64,000 nt of DNA from Bacteroidota bacterium (GCA_016717725.1 JADKFA010000018.1:1-64000), one strand, 5' to 3'; positions 45,659-54,894 are shown, counted from the stretch's first letter. Made by a program: numbers and translations. The notes: generated by a model not told the origin, from the sequence alone.

Positions 45659-46831
45659 ATGCCCATCTACCAACAAGTTGGAATTATCCCCCCCAAACGC
45701 CACACTGTATTTCGTCAGCCGAACGGAAATTTATACCACGAAGAACTTTTTGGAACAGAAGGTTTTTCGGGGATGTCGTCACTCGTGTATCATTTGTATC
45801 CACCCACGATGGTGAAGGAAAGAGGGGAGCCCTATTCGGTTCGACCAAAAATTGCAATTGAAGATAATTTGCAAGCGCGTTCGTATTTAGGATTTAACCT
45901 GAAAGCGAAAGATGATTATTTAGAAAGTAGAGTTGTGCTTTTTGTAAACGATGATCTTACGATCGGTTTGGCAGCACCGAAAAAAAGTATGACCGATTAT
46001 TTTTACAAGAATGGCGATGCCGATGAATTAATTTTTGTACACCGAGGGTCGGGTACTCTGTCGACGATGTATGGATCAATCGATTTTGGGTATGGTGATT
46101 ACTTGGTGATTCCTCGCGGTACAGTTTATCAGATGCGTTTTGATACGGAAGATAATCGATTGCAAATTACTGAGTCGTTTAGCCCGATTGAAACACCGCC
46201 TCGTTACCGAAATCAATACGGTCAGTTTATGGAGAATTCTCCATTTTGTGAGCGTGATTTTCGACTTCCTAAAAATTTGGAAACACATGATGAGATTGGC
46301 GATTTCTTAATTAAAATTAAAAAACGCGGATTGATGTATCCTTATACCTATCACAATCATCCATTCGATGTAATTGGATATGATGGATGTTCGTATCCTT
46401 ATGCGATGTCGATTTTTAATTTTGAACCCATCACCGGACGCATTCACATGCCACCGCCCATCCATCAACATTTTCAAGGACGAAATTTTGTGATTTGTTC
46501 TTTCGTACCACGTTTGTACGATTATCATCCGCAAGCCATTCCTGCTCCTTACCATCATAGTAATATTGATAGCGATGAATTATTGTATTATGTAGATGGT
46601 GATTTTATGAGTAGAAACGACATCAATCAAGGACAATTCACTTTGCATCCTGGTGGAATTCCACATGGTCCGCACCCCGGAGCTATTGAGCGAAGTATTG
46701 GCAAGAAAGAGACCAATGAGTTGGCTGTGATGATTGATCCATTTAATCCTGTAAAAATCACAAAAGCTGCGTTGCAGTTGGAGGTAGAAGACTATTACCA
46801 CAGTTGGATGGATCATAATGTGGAGGCCTAG
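45659..46831 (+). CDS. hmgA: Homogentisate 1,2-dioxygenase
   Basis: The Fe(II) enzyme opens the homogentisate ring to maleylacetoacetate in tyrosine breakdown. The 390-residue product begins MPIYQQVGIIPPKRHTVFRQ and has PPPIHQHFQGRNFVICSF, SNIDSDELLYYVDGDF and LHPGGIPHGPHPGAIE, which supply the His and Glu iron ligands. The shorter type of HmgA fits this length. It is 61 nt upstream of hppD, whose product makes its substrate. The upstream gap (45484-45658) has a TATCTTTTTG stretch at 45614-45623 that may be part of a promoter. Confidence 0.93.
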   Translation: MPIYQQVGIIPPKRHTVFRQPNGNLYHEELFGTEGFSGMSSLVYHLYPPTMVKERGEPYSVRPKIAIEDNLQARSYLGFNLKAKDDYLESRVVLFVNDDLTIGLAAPKKSMTDYFYKNGDADELIFVHRGSGTLSTMYGSIDFGYGDYLVIPRGTVYQMRFDTEDNRLQITESFSPIETPPRYRNQYGQFMENSPFCERDFRLPKNLETHDEIGDFLIKIKKRGLMYPYTYHNHPFDVIGYDGCSYPYAMSIFNFEPITGRIHMPPPIHQHFQGRNFVICSFVPRLYDYHPQAIPAPYHHSNIDSDELLYYVDGDFMSRNDINQGQFTLHPGGIPHGPHPGAIERSIGKKETNELAVMIDPFNPVKITKAALQLEVEDYYHSWMDHNVEA

Positions 46832-46892
46832 CCGAAAAATAAAAAATAGATTTAGTAAAATTAAATAGTAAGTAACTTCAATAAAACAAAAA

Positions 46893-48044
46893 ATGGATAA
46901 TCTCACACAAGTAAAAAACTATACATACACAGGAGAGAAGATTTTTGATAAAGCGCAAGATTTTCTTCCTATCAACGGAACCGATTATGTAGAACTTTAT
47001 GTTGGTAACGCTAAGCAAGCCGCTCATTTCTACAAAACCGCTTTGGGCTTTGAAGATTTAGCCTATGCTGGCTTAGAAACAGGAGTGCGCGACAGAACAT
47101 CCTATGTATTGAAGCAAGGGAAAATTCGTATCATGCTCACTTCTCCTTTTGATCCAGAATCGGAAATTGCGCATCATATTCGCCTACATGGTGATGGAGT
47201 AAAAGTCATTGCGTTGTGGGTTGACGATGCCTATGATGCATATGAACAAACCATAAAAAGAGGAGCAACCTCGTACTTAAAACCCGAGACGATAAAAGAC
47301 GAACAAGGTGAAATACGTCGTTCGGGAATTCATACTTATGGTGATACTGTCCATCTTTTTATAGAGCGAAAAAATTACAAAGGTGATTTTCTACCAGGTT
47401 ATGAAAAATGGGACAGTGGTTACCATCCCACTTCCGTTGGACTCAAATACATTGATCACATGGTGGGAAATGTGAATTTAGGAGCCATGAACGAATGGGC
47501 TAAATTTTATGCTGATGTGATGGGTTTTGCGAACCTCATTACGTTTGATGATAAAGACATCAGCACCGATTATACAGCGCTTATGAGCAAAGTGATGACT
47601 AACGGTAATGGCTATATCAAATTCCCCATCAACGAACCAGCCGAAGGAAAAAAGAAATCCCAGATCGAAGAATACCTCGATTTTTACAAAGGTCCAGGTT
47701 GCCAACACATCGCTGTAGCTACGGATGATATCGTCTTCACTATTTCTGAAATGAAAAAGCGTGGAATCGATTTTCTCTATGTACCCGGATCATATTATGA
47801 TACCGTTGGTGAGCGAGTGGGAGTGATTGAAGAAGATATGAATGAACTCAAGAAATGGGGCATCATGGTGGATCGTGATGAAGAAGGATATCTCTTGCAA
47901 ATTTTCACAAAACCAATTGAAGATCGTCCAACGCTCTTCTTAGAAATCATTCAACGCAAAGGAGCGAAGTCATTCGGCAAAGGAAACTTCAAAGCCTTAT
48001 TTGAATCCATCGAAGCAGAACAAGAACGTCGAGGTACTTTATAA
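46893..48044 (+). CDS. hppD: 4-hydroxyphenylpyruvate dioxygenase
   Basis: HppD converts 4-hydroxyphenylpyruvate to homogentisate using Fe(II). The 383-residue product has two vicinal-oxygen-chelate halves, with metal ligands in YIDHMVGNV (His189), GCQHIAVATDD (His272) and FLEIIQRKG (Glu351). The C-terminal KSFGKGNFKALFESIE is highly typical. It is in an operon-like pair with hmgA. A GC-rich repeat follows directly after its stop. Fumarylacetoacetase and the isomerase are not in the window. Confidence 0.95.
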   Translation: MDNLTQVKNYTYTGEKIFDKAQDFLPINGTDYVELYVGNAKQAAHFYKTALGFEDLAYAGLETGVRDRTSYVLKQGKIRIMLTSPFDPESEIAHHIRLHGDGVKVIALWVDDAYDAYEQTIKRGATSYLKPETIKDEQGEIRRSGIHTYGDTVHLFIERKNYKGDFLPGYEKWDSGYHPTSVGLKYIDHMVGNVNLGAMNEWAKFYADVMGFANLITFDDKDISTDYTALMSKVMTNGNGYIKFPINEPAEGKKKSQIEEYLDFYKGPGCQHIAVATDDIVFTISEMKKRGIDFLYVPGSYYDTVGERVGVIEEDMNELKKWGIMVDRDEEGYLLQIFTKPIEDRPTLFLEIIQRKGAKSFGKGNFKALFESIEAEQERRGTL

Positions 48045-48047
48045 ATT

Positions 48048-48098
48048 GGAAACCCCCGCGACCGTTGCGCCTCCGTTGCGTTCCCCGCGGTTAAACGG
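48048..48098. repeat. GC-rich dispersed intergenic repeat, copy C
   Basis: Begins ggaaacccccgcg and ends gcggttaaacgg, with ttgcgcctccgttgcgttcc inside. It matches copy A (2607-2653) in order of motifs and is outside the tandem duplication, so the element is truly dispersed. Confidence 0.7.
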
Positions 48099-48207
48099 TA
48101 AATATTATTGGATCTAGAATTATGATACTTGTGAAATCACTCTATCATTTGTGCCTTCCTGCTCCATTTTGTTTAAAAGAGAAACAATATTAGAATCGTA
48201 ATTTACT

Positions 48208-48240
48208 AAAAAGAGCTGACCACTGATCAGCTCTTTTTTT
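48208..48240. terminator. Bidirectional intrinsic terminator
   Basis: AAAAAGAGCTGA pairs with TCAGCTCTTTTT around a 7-nt loop, with a T run to the right and an A run to the left. It lies between convergent hppD and the DUF5689-like gene and can end both. Confidence 0.88.
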
Positions 48241-48257
48241 TATGCTATTTTTTTTAT

Positions 48258-49751
48258 CTATTGAACATCCGCTGTACTTCGAATAAGAATTTGTGCATTC
48301 GTATTTGGAGGAGTAACTGTCCCAGTAAAGTCACTTAATATTCCAGTGATACTAACCGTACCAGAAGGAACTGTTGTTCCTGAAAAAGTGGCTGCAGAAG
48401 CTGTGTACATCGTCATCACTCCTGATGCATCGTTAATTTGAATCGACCCTGAATAAATTGTTCCACCGCTGATGGTAGCATTTGTGATTTGCAAGAGCGA
48501 ACCTTCCCATGAATCAGTGCCTGCCATGTTTGCTAAAATTTGTGCTACGGTAACAACTTGTGGTGTCACTGATTTTCCTGTAGCGAGTACTACTCCATTT
48601 GCTAGAGGAACATTAGGTGTAGAAGTTCCTAATTGCAACAATCCACTAAACTCACCTAAACTTTGACCTGCGATATTGATAGATAATGAATCGCCAATAT
48701 TGAAGGTGTGATTCGCTGCAAAACGAACGCAAATTCCACCTGTGGCATCTTGAATAAATAAATTTTTCGAGTTTAAGTTCGATGTGTTTCTGTCGCTTGT
48801 TACTACTCCTAAAATGTAAACATTACTACTTACGGCTGTCGTAGATCCAGAAAATAAATTTCTCACATCACTAATGTTTATTAGTGTTGCAGGACCTCCT
48901 GCGCCATTGCATCGCAGACTATCCATTTTTGCATCAAACTCATCACGAAGGATCATTTGTTTGTCAGAACTGTAGATGGAGAAAATTCCTTTTAACGTAC
49001 CTTTTCCTGTAGGCGTCTTCTTCGTTGCGAAGTTTGAATATCCACTAGTACGAACAATCACTGAACCTCCATTGCAATCATTCACAATTCTGTTTATTGA
49101 TTGAAATAAAACAGCATCTGCATAAGCTTGATTCGTATCGGCTGGATCAAATTCACAATTTTGAATTTCTACAAAACGATTCTGCCATTTGTCAGTATTG
49201 GATAAGTCAAGGATGGTCACTTTCGCAGGCTGCGGATTTAAATTATACATCCCACCAATAATGTGATTATCGACTAAGCTAAAAGGGATGGGCGCTGCTT
49301 CAGGGAAGGTTCCCGTATTGTCAACATATCCACCTAATTGAATTAAATTTCCATAATCACCCATCACCATACCTTTCAATTTAATGAATACACGACGGCC
49401 AACAGGATATTTTGTATGAAATTCAGTTTGATCCAAACGAATGGCGATTCCTGCCGTGGCATCTTCAATCACCATGGTCTTGTAAAAATTGCCAGATTTA
49501 TCATCAGCCGTAATAACACCAGAAATAATCCAATCGTTATTAATAGTAACTACTTTATTGAAGACAATGATGCTGTCACGATAAATTTTCTTAAGTGAAT
49601 CAATTGTCATGTTCACTGTTAAATTCGGATCGGCACCATTTAATGGTGGCTCATCGAAATCATCTTCGCGACATGAAACGAAATTGATGCTAATCATTGC
49701 CATCAAGGCAAGAACTAGTAATTTTTTGGAAGTGTGGAGGAGATTATTCAT
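48258..49751 (-). CDS. DUF5689-type lipoprotein with OB-like repeats
   Basis: I start it at ATG 49751 (497 residues); the open frame extends into the TonB receptor gene but has no good start there. The signal sequence ends in a lipobox with Cys27 (ISINFVSCRED), so it should be an outer-membrane lipoprotein. Two similar halves follow, each with ISGVITADDKSGNFYKTM- or LGVVTSDRNTSNLNSKNLF-type strands, then IRLDQ- or VRFAAN-type lines; the C-terminal part resembles YhcR-like OB-fold modules. This architecture is typical of DUF5689 proteins of Bacteroidota, often next to TonB receptors and secreted nucleases. It lies 19 nt after the TonB receptor gene, so it may be the surface partner of that receptor. 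Confidence 0.8.
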   Translation of the reverse strand: MNNLLHTSKKLLVLALMAMISINFVSCREDDFDEPPLNGADPNLTVNMTIDSLKKIYRDSIIVFNKVVTINNDWIISGVITADDKSGNFYKTMVIEDATAGIAIRLDQTEFHTKYPVGRRVFIKLKGMVMGDYGNLIQLGGYVDNTGTFPEAAPIPFSLVDNHIIGGMYNLNPQPAKVTILDLSNTDKWQNRFVEIQNCEFDPADTNQAYADAVLFQSINRIVNDCNGGSVIVRTSGYSNFATKKTPTGKGTLKGIFSIYSSDKQMILRDEFDAKMDSLRCNGAGGPATLINISDVRNLFSGSTTAVSSNVYILGVVTSDRNTSNLNSKNLFIQDATGGICVRFAANHTFNIGDSLSINIAGQSLGEFSGLLQLGTSTPNVPLANGVVLATGKSVTPQVVTVAQILANMAGTDSWEGSLLQITNATISGGTIYSGSIQINDASGVMTMYTASAATFSGTTVPSGTVSITGILSDFTGTVTPPNTNAQILIRSTADVQ

Positions 49752-49770
49752 TTGTTTAGGTGTTTTTAAA

Positions 49771-52542
49771 TTAATTAAATCTAACAATAACCGAAGCAAA
49801 ATAATTGCGACCGAAACCATAGTAATAACGTGGAGGGAATTTATTTGGGTTTTTCTCAGCATAGTCAAAACGCAATTGCTCAAATCCAGTTTGAACAATA
49901 TCTTGATTGTCGAGAATATTAGATACTCCGATATTGAATAATAAGAATGCGTTTCTCTTGAAGCCTTTGAAAATATCACTTACTCTCCATGATTTGGTTC
50001 CGAAGAAATCAAGTGTAAATTGTCCATCTGACTTTTGTTGATCGATGATGTCTTCACGCAAAGTTCCATCTGCCAATAATTCAACTCCGCTTACTGTTCT
50101 GCGTGCCGGATTGAAATCGGTGTAGTTATTGCCGAAATAATTGGCTGATAAAATAGCAGTCCAGAATTTCTTCGAGCGATAAGTGATACCTACCATGCCT
50201 GCATGTTGAGGACCGTTGGCAAAGAAGAAGTTTTTAGAGTAGATGGTTTCATCTACAGCTAAAACAGTAGCATTGTTATCCTGTGTGATGGTTGCCTTCA
50301 TGCGGTCAGTGTAATAGTATTGTCCAATAGCAGCGGCAACATTTGTGCTCCAGCCTTGACCTAACGTTACTTCAGTTCCAAACTCTAAACCAGTATGATT
50401 ACGATCAATATTGCTTAAAGTATAGTTCACAAATGTTCTAAAGTCGTCATGCCAAAAGTTTACAGCATTGTAACCATCGTTCATTTGAGTATAGTAAAGC
50501 GTTGCTCTGATTTTTACTTTTGGAGCTCTTAAAATATATCCACCTTCAATGGAAGTAATTTTTTCTTCTACCAAATTTGCTATAGCATCATTTCGTGTTC
50601 GAGGAGAAACATAAACGTTTTCAAAGAGTGGAGCACGCGTTTCGTATGCACCATTTAAGAAGAAGTAGTTTCTGCCATTCAACTTATAGGTGACACCGCC
50701 TTTTGTTCCGTACGTACTAAAGTTTTCTTTTTTTGAATCTCCAAAGGAACTATTCGCAAATATTCCGTTTCTGTATTTTCCAGTTCTGTAAAATTCAGTA
50801 GAAGCTACGTGGAAGGCAGCAAAGAAATCAACTCGGTTAAATTTAAACTGAGCTTGTGCCCATCCCATGTTTTTGGTCACGGTTGAGACATAGTAATAAC
50901 CAAATTTATCTCCCTCATATAAAATACGATTTGGCGTTTCTAAATTGTTTTGTAGTGCTTCGCTCGAATCTGGAAAGTCTTGCTCTGCCCATTGATTTAA
51001 ATCAACATAAAATTCGCCACCCAAAAGATCTCCAACACGTTTGTAATTTTCTGATTTTTGACTTTGAGCCATTACTCCAGCACTCAACACAACATGATCG
51101 CTGATTACTTGATTGTAGTTCATGGCAAAGGTGAGTCGCTTATTTTCCGTGACACGCTCTTCAATGATATAACGTGAACGCTTTCCTGTAACATTGTTTC
51201 CAATAATTCCTCCAGCATCCACAATGGTTTCATTGGAATGCATATTAACATTGTAAATATTTTCCCAATCAACCTGACGATAGTTCTCATCGGTCTGCCA
51301 TAAATAAGTTGCTTGCGCTTTTAAATCGGGATCGGTGATGTAACTTGGTAAACGACGGTAGTAATCAGGGCGAGGATCAGTAGCGTTGAACCAATCAAAT
51401 CCGCTTAAACTAGTCATTCCATATTGATAGCCAATCGAAGTTTCTAATTCCGCTTTCGGATTTATTTTCCATTCGTGACTCAAAATAGTTAACGGTTGTT
51501 GTTGACGTGCATGACGTGCATTGCGCACTTTTCCATTTTGATATCCCCAGTTGGGATTGTAATAATTAGAACCTGCTAAATCGTATGCTTCTTGAATAGC
51601 AGGGTTAGCGCGACCATTTAATGTGTTTGCACCTAAATGTGTTAAACTTAACGAATGATTGTTTCCAAAACGTTTTTCAATAGATCCATACCACGACCAT
51701 CCATCTGTAAAAGTTCCGGGTACATAATTCTCATCCCCCCAACGACGCGATACAGAGGCAGCAAAAGCCCATCCTCCTGCCAATAATCCAGAACCATAAG
51801 AAGCCATCAATCGATTATTGTAAGTGCGATTTGAATTTGCATAACTCAATGAAAATTGTTTACGCTGTTTTGATGCACGAGAATCAATACTAAATGATCC
51901 ATCTAAACTTCCATACGTATAATTAGAAGGATTCAATCCAAAAGTAGATTCACGACTACGTGTTACATCATTCAATCCAGACCACGATCCAAATAAAGTT
52001 CGGCTGCTTGAAAGATCTTCAGCAGGAATTCCATTCATCAATGTTAAGTTTTCATTATCATATCCACGATTTCTAAATCGACCTGCACTAAAATTAAATG
52101 CAGCTGCACTTGCAAACGGATCACGACTTGCTGATAAAACACCAGCTACACTTGGAGAAGAACCTTCGCGCGTATCACTATCGCTCAGCGTAATGGTAGG
52201 TAAGTCTTGAGAGTTGGATTGTGAATTTTCAGCATGAATGGCCGAGACAGGACCCAAGTCTAATGGAGTAGCATTAACCTCTACTTCACGAATAGTTTTA
52301 TCATATCCTTCTGATGTAATCTCTAAAGAATACTTTCCAAAAGGCACATTCTTAAATTCAAAAGCTCCCAGAGTAGATGTTTGTGTTGTAAGAGTGGTAT
52401 TTCCGATTAATGAAACTTGAGCATCAATCAAAGGAGATCGAGTATCATTATCCTGTAAGATCCCTTTCACTATACCCGTCTGCGCGAAGGCTGAGAAAGG
52501 AAGTAAAAAGATGAGCCATAATAAGAGTGAAGGTATGCGCAT
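49771..52542 (-). CDS. TonB-dependent receptor with carboxypeptidase-like N-terminal domain
   Basis: A 923-residue outer-membrane transporter. A signal peptide ends at SAFAQ, a CarboxypepD_reg-like domain follows (about 22-100, with GTTL-type TSTLGAFEFKNVPFGKYSLEI), and then a plug region with FRNRGYDNENLTLMNGIPAEDL and a long beta-barrel ending FASVIVRFN, an aromatic-rich C-terminus. No SusD partner is present; the downstream lipoprotein may fill that role. The substrate is not readable. A candidate -7 box lies at 52580-52573. It is divergent from the secreted nuclease-fold gene. Confidence 0.92.
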   Translation of the reverse strand: MRIPSLLLWLIFLLPFSAFAQTGIVKGILQDNDTRSPLIDAQVSLIGNTTLTTQTSTLGAFEFKNVPFGKYSLEITSEGYDKTIREVEVNATPLDLGPVSAIHAENSQSNSQDLPTITLSDSDTREGSSPSVAGVLSASRDPFASAAAFNFSAGRFRNRGYDNENLTLMNGIPAEDLSSSRTLFGSWSGLNDVTRSRESTFGLNPSNYTYGSLDGSFSIDSRASKQRKQFSLSYANSNRTYNNRLMASYGSGLLAGGWAFAASVSRRWGDENYVPGTFTDGWSWYGSIEKRFGNNHSLSLTHLGANTLNGRANPAIQEAYDLAGSNYYNPNWGYQNGKVRNARHARQQQPLTILSHEWKINPKAELETSIGYQYGMTSLSGFDWFNATDPRPDYYRRLPSYITDPDLKAQATYLWQTDENYRQVDWENIYNVNMHSNETIVDAGGIIGNNVTGKRSRYIIEERVTENKRLTFAMNYNQVISDHVVLSAGVMAQSQKSENYKRVGDLLGGEFYVDLNQWAEQDFPDSSEALQNNLETPNRILYEGDKFGYYYVSTVTKNMGWAQAQFKFNRVDFFAAFHVASTEFYRTGKYRNGIFANSSFGDSKKENFSTYGTKGGVTYKLNGRNYFFLNGAYETRAPLFENVYVSPRTRNDAIANLVEEKITSIEGGYILRAPKVKIRATLYYTQMNDGYNAVNFWHDDFRTFVNYTLSNIDRNHTGLEFGTEVTLGQGWSTNVAAAIGQYYYTDRMKATITQDNNATVLAVDETIYSKNFFFANGPQHAGMVGITYRSKKFWTAILSANYFGNNYTDFNPARRTVSGVELLADGTLREDIIDQQKSDGQFTLDFFGTKSWRVSDIFKGFKRNAFLLFNIGVSNILDNQDIVQTGFEQLRFDYAEKNPNKFPPRYYYGFGRNYFASVIVRFN

Positions 52543-52572
52543 ATAATTTGTATTCTAGAGAATTAGGGAGGG

Positions 52573-52580
52573 CAAAAGTA
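52573..52580 (-). promoter_or_regulatory. Candidate -7 box for the TonB receptor operon
   Basis: TACTTTTG on the minus strand matches TAnnTTTG, 30 nt upstream of the ATG at 52542. Confidence 0.5.
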
Positions 52581-52673
52581 CTTAATACAATCGTGAGATT
52601 TGTTAATTTAGGTGATTAGACATTTATTTTTTTATTAAATTATTAAGAATAGTCATTTCATACATGCATTTCT

Positions 52674-52681
52674 TAGTTTTG
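52674..52681 (+). promoter_or_regulatory. Candidate -7 box for the secreted nuclease-fold gene
   Basis: TAGTTTTG matches TAnnTTTG and ends 11 nt before ATG 52693. The alternative GTG start at 52681 would overlap the box, which supports the ATG. Confidence 0.45.
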
Positions 52682-52692
52682 TGTTCTATAAA

Positions 52693-53742
52693 ATGAAAAA
52701 ACTCGCCTCTATCTCCGTCTCTATTTGGCTGCTTTTGGCAGTTGGATCCTCTGCAAATGCTCAGGAAAAACAATATTCTGTGTCTGTTGTTGGATTCTAT
52801 AATCTTGAAAATCTGTTTGATACGATTAATCAGCCGGATGTAAATGATGAAGAGTTTACACCTGACGGAGCTAATCTATATACTCCTGTAGTTTATAAAG
52901 ATAAGCTAATGAAGCTTGAGCAAGTTTTAAGCGATATTGGCACTGACTTTACACCAGATGGTCTTTCTGTTTTTGGAGTCGCTGAAATTGAGAATGAATC
53001 TGTATTAAAGGATTTAGCGAATCAACCAAAGCTTAAACCTCGTAACTATCAGATTGTTCATTACAATAGTCCCGATCTGAGAGGTATCGACGTAGGGTTA
53101 ATGTACAATCCTAAGTATTTTAAAGTCGTTTATTCTCAAAGTCTTAACGTACCCCTGAAAGAGGCTGATGGTACACCTCGACTTACTCGAGATGTGTTAT
53201 ATGTATATGGTTTGTTTTTGGGCGAACCCATGCATTTTTTTGTGAATCACTGGCCTTCTCGCAGAGGTGGTGAAGAGGCTTCTGCTCCCGGACGTGCCTT
53301 AGCAGCTCAAGTAGCTAGAACATGTATCGATTCCATCATGAAGGATAATCCGAATGCAAAAGTGATTTTAATGGGTGATTTGAATGATGATCCTGTGAGT
53401 CCATCGGTTGTAAAAGTGCTGAAGTCAAGTGGCGAAAAGGAAAAAATTAAACCAAGTGAATTGTATAATCCTTGGGTGAGTTATTACAAAGAGGGTATTG
53501 GTACTTTAGCATATAATGATGCATGGAATTTGTTTGATCAAATCATCGTTTCAGAGGCATTTCTTCCTAAAAGTCAAAAAGGTTTTTTCTTGCACAAAGC
53601 GTTAATTTATAAGAAGGAATTTATGATTCAAGATTCTGGTAGGTATAAAGGATATCCTAAGCGTACTTATGAATTCTCAGTGTATTTGGGAGGGTATTCG
53701 GATCATTTTCCAACGTATCTAGTACTTCTAAAGGATAAATAA
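52693..53742 (+). CDS. Secreted endonuclease/exonuclease/phosphatase-fold enzyme
   Basis: The 349-residue product starts at ATG 52693 with a signal peptide ending SANAQ. All main EEP motifs are visible: VVGFYNLENLFDT (Asn), VAEIENESVL (metal Glu), VNHWPSRRGG, VILMGDLNDDP (Asp/Asn) and GYSDHFPTYLVL (Asp-His). These metal-dependent phosphohydrolases cleave nucleic acids or other phosphodiesters. With export it would act in the periplasm or outside. It is divergent from a TonB receptor with a DUF5689-type partner, which suggests nucleotide or phosphate scavenging. Exact substrate is unknown. Confidence 0.87.
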   Translation: MKKLASISVSIWLLLAVGSSANAQEKQYSVSVVGFYNLENLFDTINQPDVNDEEFTPDGANLYTPVVYKDKLMKLEQVLSDIGTDFTPDGLSVFGVAEIENESVLKDLANQPKLKPRNYQIVHYNSPDLRGIDVGLMYNPKYFKVVYSQSLNVPLKEADGTPRLTRDVLYVYGLFLGEPMHFFVNHWPSRRGGEEASAPGRALAAQVARTCIDSIMKDNPNAKVILMGDLNDDPVSPSVVKVLKSSGEKEKIKPSELYNPWVSYYKEGIGTLAYNDAWNLFDQIIVSEAFLPKSQKGFFLHKALIYKKEFMIQDSGRYKGYPKRTYEFSVYLGGYSDHFPTYLVLLKDK

Positions 53743-53755
53743 AGGAGTGTTGTTG

Positions 53756-54247
53756 ATGGATTTAATTCTAGTTCGACATGCTAAGTCCTTGCACGAGGAA
53801 TATATCTCCAGAGATATAGAACGTCATCTTTTTGAACGTGGATATTCCGATGCATCGCTCTCAGCCGATTGGTGCATCGTAAAAAAAATAAAACCAGATT
53901 TTATCTTGAGTAGTCCTGCTATTCGCGCTTATAGTACCGCTCTTATTTTTGCAAATAAATTTGGGTATTCACCCGAGAAAATACAGCTGAAAAATGCAAT
54001 TTATGAAGCTACCTATCTAAGTTTATTATTGGTCCTTGAAGAATCTATGAAAAAGGAAGGTACGTATATGCTTTTTGGGCATAATCCCGGACTTACTGAT
54101 CTCATCAATTTTTTATGTGGTCCCATTTGTGTGAATTTACCTACATCCGCATTGGTACATATTCGATTGAATAAAGAGGTTGATAGGAGATGGTCTGAAG
54201 GGGCTGCAGAGGTTATTCAGAAGTTTTCTGGGCATAAATCATTTTAG
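53756..54247 (+). CDS. SixA-like phosphohistidine phosphatase
   Basis: A 163-residue histidine phosphatase with the RHAKS motif (LILVRHAKSLHEE), SPAIRAYSTALIFA and FGHNPGLTDLINFL, in which the two catalytic His residues lie. This short form without extra domains is SixA-like; SixA removes phosphate from histidine phosphotransfer proteins. The start is ATG 53756, with aaaggag 9 nt upstream, an unusually clear Shine-Dalgarno for this phylum; the GTG at 53747 lies too close to it. It follows the EEP gene after 13 nt and may be co-transcribed. Confidence 0.87.
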   Translation: MDLILVRHAKSLHEEYISRDIERHLFERGYSDASLSADWCIVKKIKPDFILSSPAIRAYSTALIFANKFGYSPEKIQLKNAIYEATYLSLLLVLEESMKKEGTYMLFGHNPGLTDLINFLCGPICVNLPTSALVHIRLNKEVDRRWSEGAAEVIQKFSGHKSF

Positions 54248-54268
54248 TTTATCCCAAGCAGGACGACG

Positions 54269-54292
54269 AATTCATTGATAAATCAATGAATT
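54269..54292. other. Inverted repeat between the SixA-like and histone-like genes
   Basis: AATTCATTGAT and ATCAATGAATT form an 11-bp stem around AA; with one bulged G the stem extends 4 bp further (CGAC/GTCG, 54264-54296). No U-run follows, so a standard terminator is doubtful. Confidence 0.7.
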
Positions 54293-54381
54293 GTCGGGAT
54301 TAACCCTGACATTGATTTTGTAACAATTCTTATTTTCATTTTAACAATATTTTCTGAATCATTGTTTCAAAATCAATCGTC

Positions 54382-54416
54382 AGCCCGTAGGGCTAAAAAG
54401 TCTAACGACTTTTTAG
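54382..54416. other. Two overlapping hairpins in the leader side of the histone-like gene
   Basis: AGCCC-gta-GGGCT (54382-54394) shares two bases with CTAAAAAGTC-taac-GACTTTTTAG (54393-54416), so the stems compete at their junction. The second, an A/T-sided 10-bp stem, could act as a terminator for the upstream gene. The 281-nt gap holds no gene. Confidence 0.6.
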
Positions 54417-54528
54417 GGTTTATTTAACATTAACTTTATATTGGATTGACGAATTAGTCTTTCCTTTGCAAATTCGTATGAAATAATAATTACTTCATAT
54501 TGACATAATATTTAAACTACCTTCTATC

Positions 54529-54894
54529 ATGGAAAAATTAAGTAGAAAGCAAATCGAATCACAATTAATTCAGGAAATTACTTCTTTTTTGTTGAAGACA
54601 AATGTAAAGGCTGCGCAGAAAATTGAAAAGCAAATAAAAGCCGCTTCTAAAGATTTAGTAAAAAAACTTTCTAAAAAAATTGAACATGCCGAAGCAAAAG
54701 CTACTCAATTGGCAAAGAAACAAGCTGAGGTTTTAAAGAAGGCGACAACTCCATCTGCAAAAAAGAAAGCGCCCAAGAAAGCTTCCAAAAAGGTAGCTAA
54801 GAAGGCAGTTAAGAAAAACAAAGTGGCTACTAATTCTAAGGTAGTAAGTAGAAAGAATATTAAATTGCCAACAGCACGTAAACGTAAGTCATAG
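54529..54894 (+). CDS. Lysine/alanine-rich histone H1-like protein
   Basis: The 121-residue product has a helical N-terminal half (about 1-65, with ESQLIQEITSFLLKTNV and KKLSKKIEHAEAKATQLAKK) and a disordered C-terminal half made mostly of Lys, Ala and Pro (SAKKKAPKKASKKVAKKAVKK), ending RKRKS. This resembles the C-terminal tail of histone H1 and bacterial H1-like (Hc1) proteins, so it may bind DNA or other polyanions. It ends 9 nt before ppk and is probably co-transcribed with it. Lysine-rich tails can also bind polyphosphate, so a link to Ppk is possible. No family is firmly recognised for the N-terminal half. Confidence 0.75.
   Translation: MEKLSRKQIESQLIQEITSFLLKTNVKAAQKIEKQIKAASKDLVKKLSKKIEHAEAKATQLAKKQAEVLKKATTPSAKKKAPKKASKKVAKKAVKKNKVATNSKVVSRKNIKLPTARKRKS

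Noticed and set aside
49752..49979. Extended N-terminus of the DUF5689-type lipoprotein
   Set aside because: It overlaps the end of the TonB receptor and would bury the clear lipoprotein signal that starts at 49751.
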